Positions 18,355-28,278 of a DNA stretch of 64,000 nt are shown here, in pieces. The DNA is from Neorhizobium galegae bv. orientalis str. HAMBI 540. Its GTDB lineage: Bacteria; Pseudomonadota; Alphaproteobacteria; Rhizobiales; Rhizobiaceae. How positions within the stretch are numbered: the first letter of the stretch is position 1; every line of letters begins with the position of its first letter. The stretch spans positions 3,906,001 to 3,970,000 of the forward strand of contig NZ_HG938353.1 in assembly GCF_000731315.1 (NCBI RefSeq), read 5' to 3'. The notes below the pieces were generated by a model. That model made no database searches. It saw nothing but the letters and a program-made list of their open reading frames with translations, and was not told where the DNA came from. Position numbers and translations under genes: made by a program.

Positions 18355-19434
18355 TCAGGCGGTTCGCTGTCTCAGGCGGCCGAGACCGTCGCGAAGATGA
18401 CCAGCAGCGCGGATGATCGCCCGCCGCGCCGCCGGTTCGATGGTCGTTGCGATCACCCAGGCGACGAAGAGCAGGGCGGCAACCAGCACCAGGGCAACGA
18501 GCCAGCGGTTCTGATCCGTGCCGAAACGGGCAAACACCGCGTAACCGATATTCTGGTGCAGCAGGTAAAGCGGATAGGTGAGGCCACCGAGACCGATCGC
18601 CAATGCCGGAGAAATGCGCAGCGACGGCGCCGTGGCGCAGACCGCAACCGCTGCAAGCGCCAACGGCCCGATGAGCGCGAGCCCGACGGCGCTGCGGCTC
18701 AGCCCGTATGTTGCGATGAAATCCGGTTCGGTCAGGAAGGGTGTGGCGATTGCCCAGCAGACGGCAGCGGCGAACACGCAGAGGCTCGAAAGGGACGCAT
18801 GCTGCCTCACCTTGTAGAGCGCCAGGCCGAAGGCGAAATAGCCGGAATATTCGGTGATCAGCAATTTCTGGATCGCGCCGCTGCCAATGAAGGCCTCGTT
18901 GACGATCGAAATCGCCAGCCATGCCAGCACGACAACCCGCCAGCCGCGCTCGAAAAGGCCAGTGGCAATGAGCAGGAAAACCCAGAAGTAGAAGATGATC
19001 TCGTAGGCGATCGTCCAATAGGCACCGTCGAGAAAGGGCTGCCCGAGGCCGCGCGAGATGATGACGACATGCGCCAGCCATTGTTTGACCGTCGGCGGAT
19101 CGAGGGTCGGCACATGCCAGACGGCGAGCACGACGGCTGTAATCGTCGCGCAGACGATGAAGGTCGGCCAGAGCCGGGCAAAACGACCGGCGGCGAAATC
19201 ATAGGCCGTGCGGCCCTCCGCCGACATGGTGATGACATAGCCGGAAATCGCAAAGAAGATCAGCAGGCCGGTATCGAACCACATGGCAAGGGGTGCGAGT
19301 TCGGGAAAGCCGATGCCAGCGCCCTCGCCGGAAATCCGCATGCGGAAACCGTAGTGGAACGTCATGACCATCAGCGCCGAGACAAGGCGTAGGATATCCA
19401 GGTTCAGCAGCCTTGGCGTCTTCGGGGCCGTCAT
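18355..19434 (-). CDS. acyltransferase-3 family membrane protein
   Basis: A 359-aa integral membrane protein of the acyltransferase-3 family, which transfers acyl groups to surface sugars or other cell-envelope molecules. The family start LLNLDILRLVSALMVMTFHY holds the conserved RL..FH pattern, including the histidine at about residue 26; ISGYVI and FAAGRFARLWP follow, and about ten membrane spans run to residue 345. The start has AGAGGATCGG ahead of it. It lies alone between unrelated genes, and the acceptor cannot be deduced. Confidence 0.9.
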   Translation of the reverse strand: MTAPKTPRLLNLDILRLVSALMVMTFHYGFRMRISGEGAGIGFPELAPLAMWFDTGLLIFFAISGYVITMSAEGRTAYDFAAGRFARLWPTFIVCATITAVVLAVWHVPTLDPPTVKQWLAHVVIISRGLGQPFLDGAYWTIAYEIIFYFWVFLLIATGLFERGWRVVVLAWLAISIVNEAFIGSGAIQKLLITEYSGYFAFGLALYKVRQHASLSSLCVFAAAVCWAIATPFLTEPDFIATYGLSRSAVGLALIGPLALAAVAVCATAPSLRISPALAIGLGGLTYPLYLLHQNIGYAVFARFGTDQNRWLVALVLVAALLFVAWVIATTIEPAARRAIIRAAGHLRDGLGRLRQRTA

Positions 19435-19631
19435 CCGATCCTCTGGGGTGAAATAGCCTAATGCCGGACCCTATCGCACCTGCCTTTGGAAAAGGTGAAT
19501 CCTTCCCCGAGAATATGAGCGGATCCGACTGGACTGCCTCAGGTAACGCCAAGGACTTCCCTTTCCTTGCGGAATATCGTTTCCTATCAAATTCATGACA
19601 GGACCCACACAAGATCCTGAGGGAGGTTTCG

Positions 19632-20435
19632 ATGTCGATTTTTCTCTGCGGCGCCTGTGGCACCTCCTTCGAGGAAGCCGAAGAGGCGCCGGAAACGTGC
19701 CCCATCTGCACAGACGAGCGGCAGTACATACCGCCTTCCGGCCAGGCCTGGACGACGACGGAAAAGCTTGCACGGACGCATCGAAATGCTTGGACGCAGC
19801 TCGAGCCGGATCTGATGGCAATCCAGACCGTTCCAGCCTTCGCCATTAACCAGCGCGCCCTGCTGCTGCGCACACCGGCTGGAAATATCCTGTGGGATTG
19901 CATCGCGCTGCTGGACGACGCGACCAGGAAGATCATTCAGGCTCTGGGCGGCCTCAGCGCCATCGCGATCTCCCATCCGCATTATTACTCGACCATGCAG
20001 GACTGGGCCGCGGCCTTCGACGCGCCGATCTATCTGCATGCCGCCGATAAGGAATGGATCTGCCGCCCATCGGATTACGTCCGGCTCTGGGACGAGGACG
20101 CGTTGGTGCTCTCCTCTTCCGTCACGCTGGTCCATGGCGGCGGACATTTTGCCGGCGGCACCGTGCTGCATTGGACGGGCGAGGACGGCAAGGGCGTGCT
20201 GCTCGCCGGCGACATCGTCCAGGTCACGCCGGGCACCGACCATGTCTCCTTCATGTGGAGTTATCCCAACATGCTGCCGCTCAGCGCCGCTGAAGTTGCC
20301 GATGTCGCCGAGCGGCTGGCACCCTGGCCGTTCGAGCGCATCTACGGCGCCTTTTCGCATCAGAATGTCCGCCAGGATGGCCAGGCGATCGTCGCCCGCT
20401 CCGCCAAGCGTTATATCGACCGGCTTTCCAAATAA
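19632..20435 (+). CDS. metallo-beta-lactamase-fold hydrolase with N-terminal rubredoxin-like zinc ribbon
   Basis: A 267-aa protein. A small metal-binding knuckle (C6, C9, C23, C26) precedes a glyoxalase II-like metallo-beta-lactamase fold. The usual HxHxDH is degenerate here: H115 and H117 are kept, but the Asp and His positions are Y119 and S120. Later ligands seem present (HGGGHF, LLAGDIV, FSHQN). It may bind a single metal or have changed chemistry. GAGGGAGGTTTCG precedes the ATG. It converges with the amidohydrolase gene across a strong hairpin. Confidence 0.85.
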   Translation: MSIFLCGACGTSFEEAEEAPETCPICTDERQYIPPSGQAWTTTEKLARTHRNAWTQLEPDLMAIQTVPAFAINQRALLLRTPAGNILWDCIALLDDATRKIIQALGGLSAIAISHPHYYSTMQDWAAAFDAPIYLHAADKEWICRPSDYVRLWDEDALVLSSSVTLVHGGGHFAGGTVLHWTGEDGKGVLLAGDIVQVTPGTDHVSFMWSYPNMLPLSAAEVADVAERLAPWPFERIYGAFSHQNVRQDGQAIVARSAKRYIDRLSK

Positions 20436-20468
20436 AAAACGCGCGGGTGTTGCCACCCGCGCGTTCGA
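20436..20468 (-). terminator. Rho-independent terminator between convergent genes
   Basis: A 12-bp perfect stem (20439-20450 with 20455-20466, 4-nt loop TTGC). Read on the minus strand the stem runs into a T-tract (complement of the A-run at 20435-20440), so it should end the amidohydrolase transcript. It may also stop the plus-strand metallo-hydrolase transcript less efficiently. Confidence 0.85.
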
Positions 20469-20489
20469 TAATTCCGAAAACCGGATCGT

Positions 20490-21503
20490 CTACTTCAGGC
20501 CGAGAAGCTTCTTGGCATTGCCCTCGTAGATCTTTTGGCGGGTAGCGTCGGAGATGTCCATGTTGTCGAGAACCTTGATGGTCTCGCGGATGTACATCGG
20601 GCCGCCTTCCGGATCGAACGGCGCGTCGGACGCGAACAGCACCCGGTCTTCGCCAAAAAATTCGATGGCGTGTTCGATTGCCTTGGTCGAACCGAAGCTC
20701 GCCGTGTCGGCATAAAATTCCTTGAAATATTCGAGATGCGGGCGCTCGAGCGCCTTCAGCACGACCGAGAGGTCGCGGTCGGTCGTGCGTTTGCCCATCT
20801 GGTCCCAGCCGGCACCAACGCGGCCTTCGAAGAAGGGCACCATGCCGCCGGCATGGTGGGTGACGACTTTGAGACCTTTGTACTTGTCGAAGATGCGCGA
20901 GAAGACGAGGCGCGCCATCGCCGCCGAGGTTTCATACGGCCAGCCGAAGGTCCAGAAGATCTCGTATTCCGAACGGTCTTCGGTCAGGTAGTCCGGGAAG
21001 TTGGCGCCACGCGACGGATGCAGGAAAACCGGCTTGCCGGACTTTGCCATATATTCGAAGAATGGCTCGAACTGCGGCAGGTCAAGTGGCTTACCGCTGT
21101 AGTTGGTGAAGATCTGGACCGCACAGGCGCCGAGATCTTCGACGACCCGCTTGGTTTCCGCCATCATCCATTCCTGGTTTTCCATCGGCACGGTGGCGAT
21201 GAAGGCCGGGAAGCGTTCCGGATACTTTTCGCAGAGTTCCGCCTGCGAATCGTTGCCGATCCGACCGAGGTCATAGGCGCGTTCGGGGCCGGCCAGCTTT
21301 TCCAGCGGCGGGGAAGCGAGCGACAGGACCTGCTGATAGTCGCCGCCGAACATGTCCATCACCTGGAAACGACGGTCGAGATCGGTCATCATCGGCACCG
21401 CACCGCTGCGCATGGTGACGTCTGTCATCGTGCCGATATAGCCGATCAGCTTGTCGAAAAACGGCTTCGGCCAGATGTGGTTGAAAGCGTCAATCTTCTT
21501 CAT
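20490..21503 (-). CDS. amidohydrolase-2 family protein (ACMSD-like decarboxylase/hydrolase)
   Basis: A 337-aa TIM-barrel metal enzyme of the amidohydrolase-2 family, which contains aromatic decarboxylases (ACMSD, LigW), lactonases (LigI) and the LigJ hydratase. The usual N-terminal HxH is F7-N-H9 here (DAFNHIWP). VFLHPSRG near 180, VVTHHAGG near 225 and the metal-binding aspartate in FASDAPFD near 295 are present. AGGAGGAGC precedes the start. It lies next to IclR and LysR regulators and a demethylase/gallate-type pathway, so an aromatic acid or ring-cleavage product is a likely substrate. The exact reaction is not determined. Confidence 0.82.
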   Translation of the reverse strand: MKKIDAFNHIWPKPFFDKLIGYIGTMTDVTMRSGAVPMMTDLDRRFQVMDMFGGDYQQVLSLASPPLEKLAGPERAYDLGRIGNDSQAELCEKYPERFPAFIATVPMENQEWMMAETKRVVEDLGACAVQIFTNYSGKPLDLPQFEPFFEYMAKSGKPVFLHPSRGANFPDYLTEDRSEYEIFWTFGWPYETSAAMARLVFSRIFDKYKGLKVVTHHAGGMVPFFEGRVGAGWDQMGKRTTDRDLSVVLKALERPHLEYFKEFYADTASFGSTKAIEHAIEFFGEDRVLFASDAPFDPEGGPMYIRETIKVLDNMDISDATRQKIYEGNAKKLLGLK

Positions 21504-21679
21504 GGAATGCTCCTCCTGTCTATCCCTGCTACGGCACCGCGAACTTAAGGGAAGTTCAGTGCCCCCGAGGGGTTTAAAAAATCCGCGAGCCGAGCAATGT
21601 CGAGATCTCGGCCATGCTCCGTCGCGGCAAAATGCGAAGACGGTCGCCGAAAGTCAACACATTTTCTTGCAATATGAGA

Positions 21680-22459
21680 TTACCGGCTTGAAATTCGATG
21701 TCGATGCGAGGCAAGCGCGGCGGTGATCTCGCCGGCTGCGAACAAGACTTCCCGGCCGATCTCCTCCACAGCGGAGCCGCCGACCTGATCTTGAGCGATC
21801 GTTACGGAAAAGCTGGCGATGGGGCTCTGGCCAGCATCGAAGATCGGTGCCGCGAAACCGACGACACCAGGTGTCACCTCGCCATGAGCCACGGCATAAC
21901 CCTTCTTGCGCACCGACTTCAGCCCGTCCAGAACCGCTTCAACGGTATCGCCGGCGCCCGCTGCCTGCCAGTCGTCGAGCGTGCGATTGATCAGCGGCAC
22001 CAGATTGCGGCGCGGCAGAAAGGCGACGATGGACCGGCCGATCGCGCCGCGGCTGAGCGGCATCGGCCGTCCGCGCGGATAACTGCTGATCGCCTCGCGG
22101 CTGGAACTGATCGAATCGACGCAGAGGATCTTTTCGCCGTACCAGCGCACCAGAAGCGCCGTGCATTCGTATCGACCGGTGAGTTTCTGGAGATAGGGCG
22201 CGCCGGAGAGGATCAGATTGTCCGACTTCCGCAGGAGATAATCCATCTCCACCACCCTTGGTCCAAGGGTGAAGCCGGTATTCGGCATGGAGGTCAGAAA
22301 ACCGCTGTCTTTCAGGATCTTCAGGTAGCGATAGAGCGTCGGCCGGCTATAACCCAGCTCCTCCATCAGCTCTTCCGGCGTCCATTCCAGACGGTCCTCG
22401 GTGAAGACCTCAAGAACTGCTTGAAGGCGTTCGAGACTGTTGACGGCCTTTTTTCTCAA
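21680..22459 (-). CDS. IclR family transcriptional regulator
   Basis: An IclR-type regulator. The winged HTH has its recognition helix in GYSRPTLYRYLKIL, and the effector-binding domain shows the GAIGRSIVAFLP and KKGYAVAHGEVTPGVVGFAAP segments. A TTG start at 22459 (259 aa) is proposed because GGAGAGCGGGAGC sits directly upstream; the first ATG in frame lies at 22546 and would add an implausible Cys/Pro-rich leader. It sits between the LysR gene and the amidohydrolase gene and probably controls the latter. Confidence 0.88.
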   Translation of the reverse strand: MRKKAVNSLERLQAVLEVFTEDRLEWTPEELMEELGYSRPTLYRYLKILKDSGFLTSMPNTGFTLGPRVVEMDYLLRKSDNLILSGAPYLQKLTGRYECTALLVRWYGEKILCVDSISSSREAISSYPRGRPMPLSRGAIGRSIVAFLPRRNLVPLINRTLDDWQAAGAGDTVEAVLDGLKSVRKKGYAVAHGEVTPGVVGFAAPIFDAGQSPIASFSVTIAQDQVGGSAVEEIGREVLFAAGEITAALASHRHRISSR

Positions 22460-22552
22460 GATGCTCCCGCTCTCCGCTGACGGCGCGCAACATCGAGCGG
22501 GCCGGGCATATGCGGATAACGATAACCACGAAAACTGCAATGGCAAGTGGCG

Positions 22553-23803
22553 CTACTCGGCGGCATTCAGCGAAGGCAAACGGCTGCCGTCAGCAGCGCT
22601 GACTGTGTCTTCCGTCGCGACTACCCGCCGGATCGCTGCCAGATATTCCGCCTGGAGAGCGGTCGACTGCCAGTTGCGGCGGGTGGTGATGCCGACCGAC
22701 AACGGCTTTCCCGGCACTTCGTAGTTCAGAAGCGTCAGGAACCCGGCCTTCAATTCGTGCCGGAGCTGATGCCGGGACAGCAGCGCCAACCGATCCGTCT
22801 GCATCAGGATGCCGCGCAACGCCGTCAGCGAGCCGGTCTCGACAGTTCCTTGCGTCTGCGGTCCATCTGGAAACGTTGCCGCCAGGGCATCGAACGTTCT
22901 GCGGTTGGGGGTGCCCTTGCGGGCCACGACCCATGGGTAGGAAGCAAGTTCGGTTGCCGAGACATCCGCCTTGCCGGACAGCGGATGACCGGCACCGGCG
23001 ACAACCGCGAGGCGGAAATCGAAAAGCGGCTCCTGAATCAGCGACGGCGTCAGGCGGCTGCGCAGCGCGCCGATCAGAAAATCGATATGTCCCATCTCCA
23101 GATCGCTGAGGAGCTGTTCGTAGCTGCCTTCGAGGATCTCGAACCGTGCCAGCGGATGGGTGAGGGCCAGCGAAGCAATGGCATCGGGCACGATGGTGGT
23201 ACGCGCCATCGGCAGCGCGCCGATCGATACAAGGCCATCGAACTTACCGCGCAACTCCTGCACTTCCTCGGTGGCGTTGCCGAGTTCCTTTAGCGAAAGG
23301 CCGGCCCAGCGGGCAACGGCACGGCCGGCACTGGTGAACCGCGTCGCCCGGCCGTCGGCCTCGAAAAGGTTTGCACCGAGGATCGCTTCTGCATTGCGCG
23401 CGGTGCGCTGAACCGCAGCACCCGATTGTTCGAGGATGCGCGCGGCACCCGGAAAGCCGCCGGTCTGGGCAAAGGCCTGCAGGGCGCGCAGGTGGGAGAT
23501 CGTCAGCCGCGCGTCCGCACCGGAGCCGCGCGAGCCGGAATCCGCCTGGAGTTTCTGGCAGCCGGTCCGGATAAGATCGAGCGCCCTGAGCGATCGGGTC
23601 TGGACGACGCGCCCCTCGGGCGTCACCATCGCATGCCCGGGACCACGTTCGAGAAGCTTGGTGCCGAAAAGTTCTTCAAGCCGGGAAATCGCCTGCGATG
23701 CCGCTGGCTGGGTCACCCCCACGATATCGGCCGCCTGCGTCAGCGAGCCGGTGCGCAGGCAGGCGCAGAAAAGACGGATATGGCGCAGATTGGGATAGTC
23801 CAC
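22553..23803 (-). CDS. LysR family transcriptional regulator with two tandem HTH domains
   Basis: An unusually long LysR-type protein (about 416 aa against the usual 300). Residues 5-63 form a normal LysR winged HTH (SLTQAADIVGVTQPAASQAI), and residues 102-160 repeat the same fold (FPGAARILEQSGAAVQRT). The periplasmic-binding-like effector domain then occupies about 190-400. A GTG start at 23803 is preferred because GGGGAGG lies 8 bp upstream; a TTG at 23824 is also possible. It lies in the O-demethylation/gallate-type cluster and probably regulates it. Confidence 0.88.
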   Translation of the reverse strand: MDYPNLRHIRLFCACLRTGSLTQAADIVGVTQPAASQAISRLEELFGTKLLERGPGHAMVTPEGRVVQTRSLRALDLIRTGCQKLQADSGSRGSGADARLTISHLRALQAFAQTGGFPGAARILEQSGAAVQRTARNAEAILGANLFEADGRATRFTSAGRAVARWAGLSLKELGNATEEVQELRGKFDGLVSIGALPMARTTIVPDAIASLALTHPLARFEILEGSYEQLLSDLEMGHIDFLIGALRSRLTPSLIQEPLFDFRLAVVAGAGHPLSGKADVSATELASYPWVVARKGTPNRRTFDALAATFPDGPQTQGTVETGSLTALRGILMQTDRLALLSRHQLRHELKAGFLTLLNYEVPGKPLSVGITTRRNWQSTALQAEYLAAIRRVVATEDTVSAADGSRLPSLNAAE

Positions 23804-23884
23804 GTATCTGTCCTCCCCTGCCAATCTCCTCCCGGCAGCGGGTCGAAACGGTGCAAGCCCAGCAGTTGCCCCGTTTCGGTTAAG

Positions 23885-24808
23885 TCACAATGCGATGCTG
23901 CGCTCGCCGGTCAGCTGTTCGTTCATCCATTCCGCGCTGGCGCGGATGCCGCCGAGCGGGAAGACATGGATCTGCTGAAGCAGACTTTCCGGATGGGCGG
24001 TCTTGTAGTTGGCGATGTCAGCCAGCACTTCGGTCGGCTCGTAGGGAACCAGGAGCTTGCTGAGATCCATTGCGCGCTTCTGCAGCACGCCGAGCGAGGG
24101 GCCGACGCCGCATGCGATCGCAAACTTGATAAGCGTCTGCAGTTTGGTGGGGCCGGCAATGCCAAGGTGGATCGGCAGCTTGACGCCGGCGGCGGCAATC
24201 CGCTCGGCCCAGGCGATCACCGGCTTGGCATCGAAGGCGAACTGGGTGGCGATCGCCATCTCCGCATCGGTGCGCTCGGAATAGGCCTGTTTGAACTTCA
24301 ACGCCTCGTCGACGATCCTGTGACCGCCATCCTTGTCGATGTCCTTGTTGCCTTCCGGGTGGCCGGCGACGTGCAGCCGCCTAAAGCCGTAGCGGTCGAA
24401 CAGGCCGGTCTCGATCAGCTGGATGGAACTGTCGAAATCGCCAGCGGGGGTCGATACGCCGCCGCCGAGCAGCAGCGCCTGTTCCACACCCGCCTCGTTT
24501 CTATAGCGCTTGATCCAGTCCTCTAGGATCGCATGGCTTGCAATGATGCGGGAGGGAAAATGCGGCATGACGGGGAAGCCGTCTTCGTGCAGGCGCCTTG
24601 CGGTCTGCACCATGTCCTCGATCGGCGTCCCGTCGATATGGGCGATATAGACCCGCGTGCCCTTCGGCAGCAGTGTCTTGAAATCTTCGATCTTCGCCGC
24701 CGTGCGCGGCATGACTTCGATGGAATAGCCGTCGATAAGGTCCCTGAAGCGGGCCGGCTCCACGGACTTCTCTTCCTGCTTGCTCCTGAACAAATTTAAA
24801 AGTGCCAT
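23885..24808 (-). CDS. metF: methylenetetrahydrofolate reductase family protein
   Basis: A 307-aa MetF-fold flavoprotein. It is expected to interconvert 5-methyl- and 5,10-methylene-tetrahydrofolate in the cytoplasm. The TIM-barrel start (SIEVMPRTAAKIED), the folate-site region (LLLGGGVSTPAGDFDSS) and IATQFAFDAKPVIAWAERI are recognisable. GGGGGAGG precedes the ATG. The neighbouring upstream gene is a LigM-type demethylase, whose product is methyl-tetrahydrofolate, so this enzyme would regenerate the one-carbon carrier. The same ligM-metF association is known in lignin-aromatic degraders. It may not be the housekeeping MetF. Confidence 0.88.
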   Translation of the reverse strand: MALLNLFRSKQEEKSVEPARFRDLIDGYSIEVMPRTAAKIEDFKTLLPKGTRVYIAHIDGTPIEDMVQTARRLHEDGFPVMPHFPSRIIASHAILEDWIKRYRNEAGVEQALLLGGGVSTPAGDFDSSIQLIETGLFDRYGFRRLHVAGHPEGNKDIDKDGGHRIVDEALKFKQAYSERTDAEMAIATQFAFDAKPVIAWAERIAAAGVKLPIHLGIAGPTKLQTLIKFAIACGVGPSLGVLQKRAMDLSKLLVPYEPTEVLADIANYKTAHPESLLQQIHVFPLGGIRASAEWMNEQLTGERSIAL

Positions 24809-24836
24809 TGTTGATCCTCCCCCCGTTTAGCCAATG

Positions 24837-24859
24837 AAAAACGTCCGGTCAGACGGACG
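24837..24859 (-). terminator. terminator/attenuator between ligM-like and metF-like genes
   Basis: On the minus strand a 6-bp stem CGTCCG/CGGACG with a 6-nt loop is followed directly by TTTTT (complement of 24837-24841). It lies 41 bp after the demethylase stop and 28 bp before the MetF start. Partial read-through would lower metF relative to the demethylase. Confidence 0.6.
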
Positions 24860-24863
24860 GAGC

Positions 24864-24894
24864 GGCGTGCGAGAACAATCCGTTCTCGCACGCC
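24864..24894 (-). repeat. 13-bp perfect inverted repeat downstream of the demethylase gene
   Basis: Stem 24864-24876 pairs perfectly with 24882-24894 around a 5-nt loop. It lies just after the demethylase stop and before the terminator at 24837-24859. No T-tract follows it directly, so it probably stabilises the 3' end of the upstream message. Confidence 0.65.
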
Positions 24895-24900
24895 CATCGC

Positions 24901-26382
<1,482 letters not shown>

Positions 26383-26474
26383 TCAAGGGGAAATATTCGG
26401 CAGGCTGACGATCGCCTCCGCGATAGTAAACCGAAGGCTTCCGGCCATCAAAACCTGCGGCAGGCGGTCGGGTC

Positions 26475-27263
26475 TCAGGGGTTGAGGAGCACCAGGCCCG
26501 GAACGGTCAGCATCAGTTCCGGATCCTCGAACACGGCGTATTCGAGGTTCTTGCGGGCAATGCGGGCATGTTCGCGGGCGATAAATTCCGCCCGCGCACC
26601 CTCGCGCCCGGCGATCGCCTGCACCAAAGTACGATGCTGTTCCTGCGCGATATGCAGCGACTGACGGAAGGCCGCCACATGGGCTCGGCCTGACAGGAAA
26701 GCCGATGGCGACGCGAACGGAAGCCGTGTCGCGCGCTCGACCTCCCGCTGGATTACCGTGCTGCCGGAGAGCTCGACCAGCACCACATGAAACCTTGCGT
26801 TCGCCTCAGAATAGGCTTCCAGATCCACCTCGTCGGCGGCTTCGCCGAAACAATCGTCGAGCCGGGCCTGGATTTCCCGAAGCTGATCCAATCCTGCCTG
26901 CGAGACGCCGCGTTCGGCGGCAAGCCGCGCCGCCGTCCCTTCCAGTACGCCGCGCAGTTCGATCGCATCGACGGCATCCGCATAGGTGAAGCTTCGGACT
27001 ACGAAACCGCCATTCGCCAACCGGTCGAGCAATCCCTCTTCCGCAAGACGCGACATCACCTCGCGCACCGGCGTTCGGGAAATCTGCAGCGTCTCGGCCA
27101 GCGAAACTTCGAACAGCCGGGTGCCGCCGGGGTAGTCGCCGCTCAGGATTTTCTTGCGCAGCTCCATCAGCGCGCGCATCGTGTGGGTCGTTCTCGAGGT
27201 CTCTTCCAAATCCGCACCTTTGCCTGAGACAAGCCGGCGCAACCTCCGCCTGTCGGTCCGCAA
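26475..27263 (-). CDS. GntR/FadR-family transcriptional regulator
   Basis: Up to 262 aa. The winged HTH (residues about 27-90, with LQISRTPVREVMSRL as recognition region) is followed by an FCD effector domain with the expected Asp/His metal-binding pattern (FHVVLVEL, AFRQSLHIAQEQH). The true start may be a TTG around residue 18, since the first 17 residues are arginine-rich and no ribosome binding site stands out. It lies between the demethylase gene and the gallate-type operon on the same strand. Two GTATAC sites 60 bp apart upstream suggest autoregulation. Confidence 0.9.
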   Translation of the reverse strand: MRTDRRRLRRLVSGKGADLEETSRTTHTMRALMELRKKILSGDYPGGTRLFEVSLAETLQISRTPVREVMSRLAEEGLLDRLANGGFVVRSFTYADAVDAIELRGVLEGTAARLAAERGVSQAGLDQLREIQARLDDCFGEAADEVDLEAYSEANARFHVVLVELSGSTVIQREVERATRLPFASPSAFLSGRAHVAAFRQSLHIAQEQHRTLVQAIAGREGARAEFIAREHARIARKNLEYAVFEDPELMLTVPGLVLLNP

Positions 27264-27296
27264 ATCTTAGCCACATCTGATGGATTGGCCAAGCCT

Positions 27297-27367
27297 CATG
27301 TATACAGGGGGCAGAGGCTGTGGATGACGATGCGGGTTTGGAGCGCAAATGCATGGCGCGTATACAA
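27297..27367 (-). promoter_or_regulatory. pair of GTATAC operators upstream of the GntR gene
   Basis: TGTATACA at 27299-27306 and GCGTATACAA at 27358-27367, centres 60 bp apart, lie in the 127-bp gap before the GntR gene and after the DUF1932 dehydrogenase stop. The core matches the palindrome ahead of the demethylase gene. The spacing is close to six helical turns, which would suit cooperative binding by two dimers. Confidence 0.6.
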
Positions 27368-27390
27368 GGCAACGCGCTGAAGAGGCGAGC

Positions 27391-28263
27391 TTATTTGCCT
27401 TGACGCCGCGCCGAAAGGACCCGCGCAACGGTTTCCCTGAGATCGCCGGCCGGCTTCACGCCGCTCGCCGCCATCTCGTCCTGGACGGCGGCAATCTCGC
27501 GGGCAAGACCGCCGTTCAGCCCCAGCGCATCGAGCGTAACGCCGCTTTCACGCATCTCGGCGGCCCGGCGGCGGCCGTGGCGGGTCGTTCGCTCAAACTG
27601 GTAATCCGGGAATTTAGACCAGTCGAGGCCTGGAAAGCTCTGGGAGAGCGAAGAGAGAATTTCCTCGAAACAGTCTGACGCCTCAGCTGCGAGTAACGCC
27701 TCGACAGTGATTGCTTCAAGACCTTTCACGAACACAGAGCGCACCATCTTGATGGCCGTTGCCGAGCCGACTGCTTCTCCGGCAACATCGGCGCTGAAGC
27801 CGAGATCGCGAAAACGTTCCAGAAGCTCGGCCGCGTTTTTGCCGGCAATCAGAACCGGCGTTGCATGGCCCTTCGGATGGACCGGGGCCATCACGGCCAT
27901 GTCGAGATAATCGGCGCCGGTCTCGTTGACCAGCGCCGCGGTCTCGCGCTTGCGGCCGGGGGACACGGAATTGATGTCGATCAGCAGCGCGCCCTGGCCG
28001 AGATGCGGCGCGATCGACTGGGCGGCAATGAGGCTCTGGTCGGCGGTGACCGCGCTGAAGATCCATTCGGCATCGGCAAGACCCGCAGGCGACGCTTCCG
28101 GCCTGACGCCACGGCTCGCCATCGCCACCTGCATCTCCCCCGCCTTCTCGGCGTCGTCGAGCAGCAGGTCATAGGCCCGGAATTCGCCATTCTCGAGCTT
28201 CGGCGCCAGGCTGTCATGGAAGGCGCGTGCCGCTTCGCCAAAACCCAGAAATGCGATCCTCAT
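27391..28263 (-). CDS. NAD(P)-dependent oxidoreductase, DUF1932 / 6-phosphogluconate-dehydrogenase-like
   Basis: A 290-aa beta-hydroxyacid-dehydrogenase-like protein. The Rossmann start FLGFGEAARAF (residues 5-15) is followed by a DINSVSPGRKRE segment, the substrate loop MAPVHPKGHATP, the conserved lysine in TAIKMVRSVFVKG near 175, and a helical DUF1932 C-terminal domain. It is the last gene of the unit beginning with the VOC dioxygenase, 15 bp from the tautomerase stop. Its place in the pathway is uncertain; it may handle a hydroxyacid side product or a variant intermediate. Confidence 0.85.
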   Translation of the reverse strand: MRIAFLGFGEAARAFHDSLAPKLENGEFRAYDLLLDDAEKAGEMQVAMASRGVRPEASPAGLADAEWIFSAVTADQSLIAAQSIAPHLGQGALLIDINSVSPGRKRETAALVNETGADYLDMAVMAPVHPKGHATPVLIAGKNAAELLERFRDLGFSADVAGEAVGSATAIKMVRSVFVKGLEAITVEALLAAEASDCFEEILSSLSQSFPGLDWSKFPDYQFERTTRHGRRRAAEMRESGVTLDALGLNGGLAREIAAVQDEMAASGVKPAGDLRETVARVLSARRQGK

Positions 28264-28278
28264 GGTCGTATCCTATTC

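Noticed and set aside
27391..28263. Assignment of the DUF1932 dehydrogenase as LigC
   Set aside because: LigC is of a different dehydrogenase family (GFO/IDH/MocA). This protein has the 6-phosphogluconate-dehydrogenase layout, so the role was left open.
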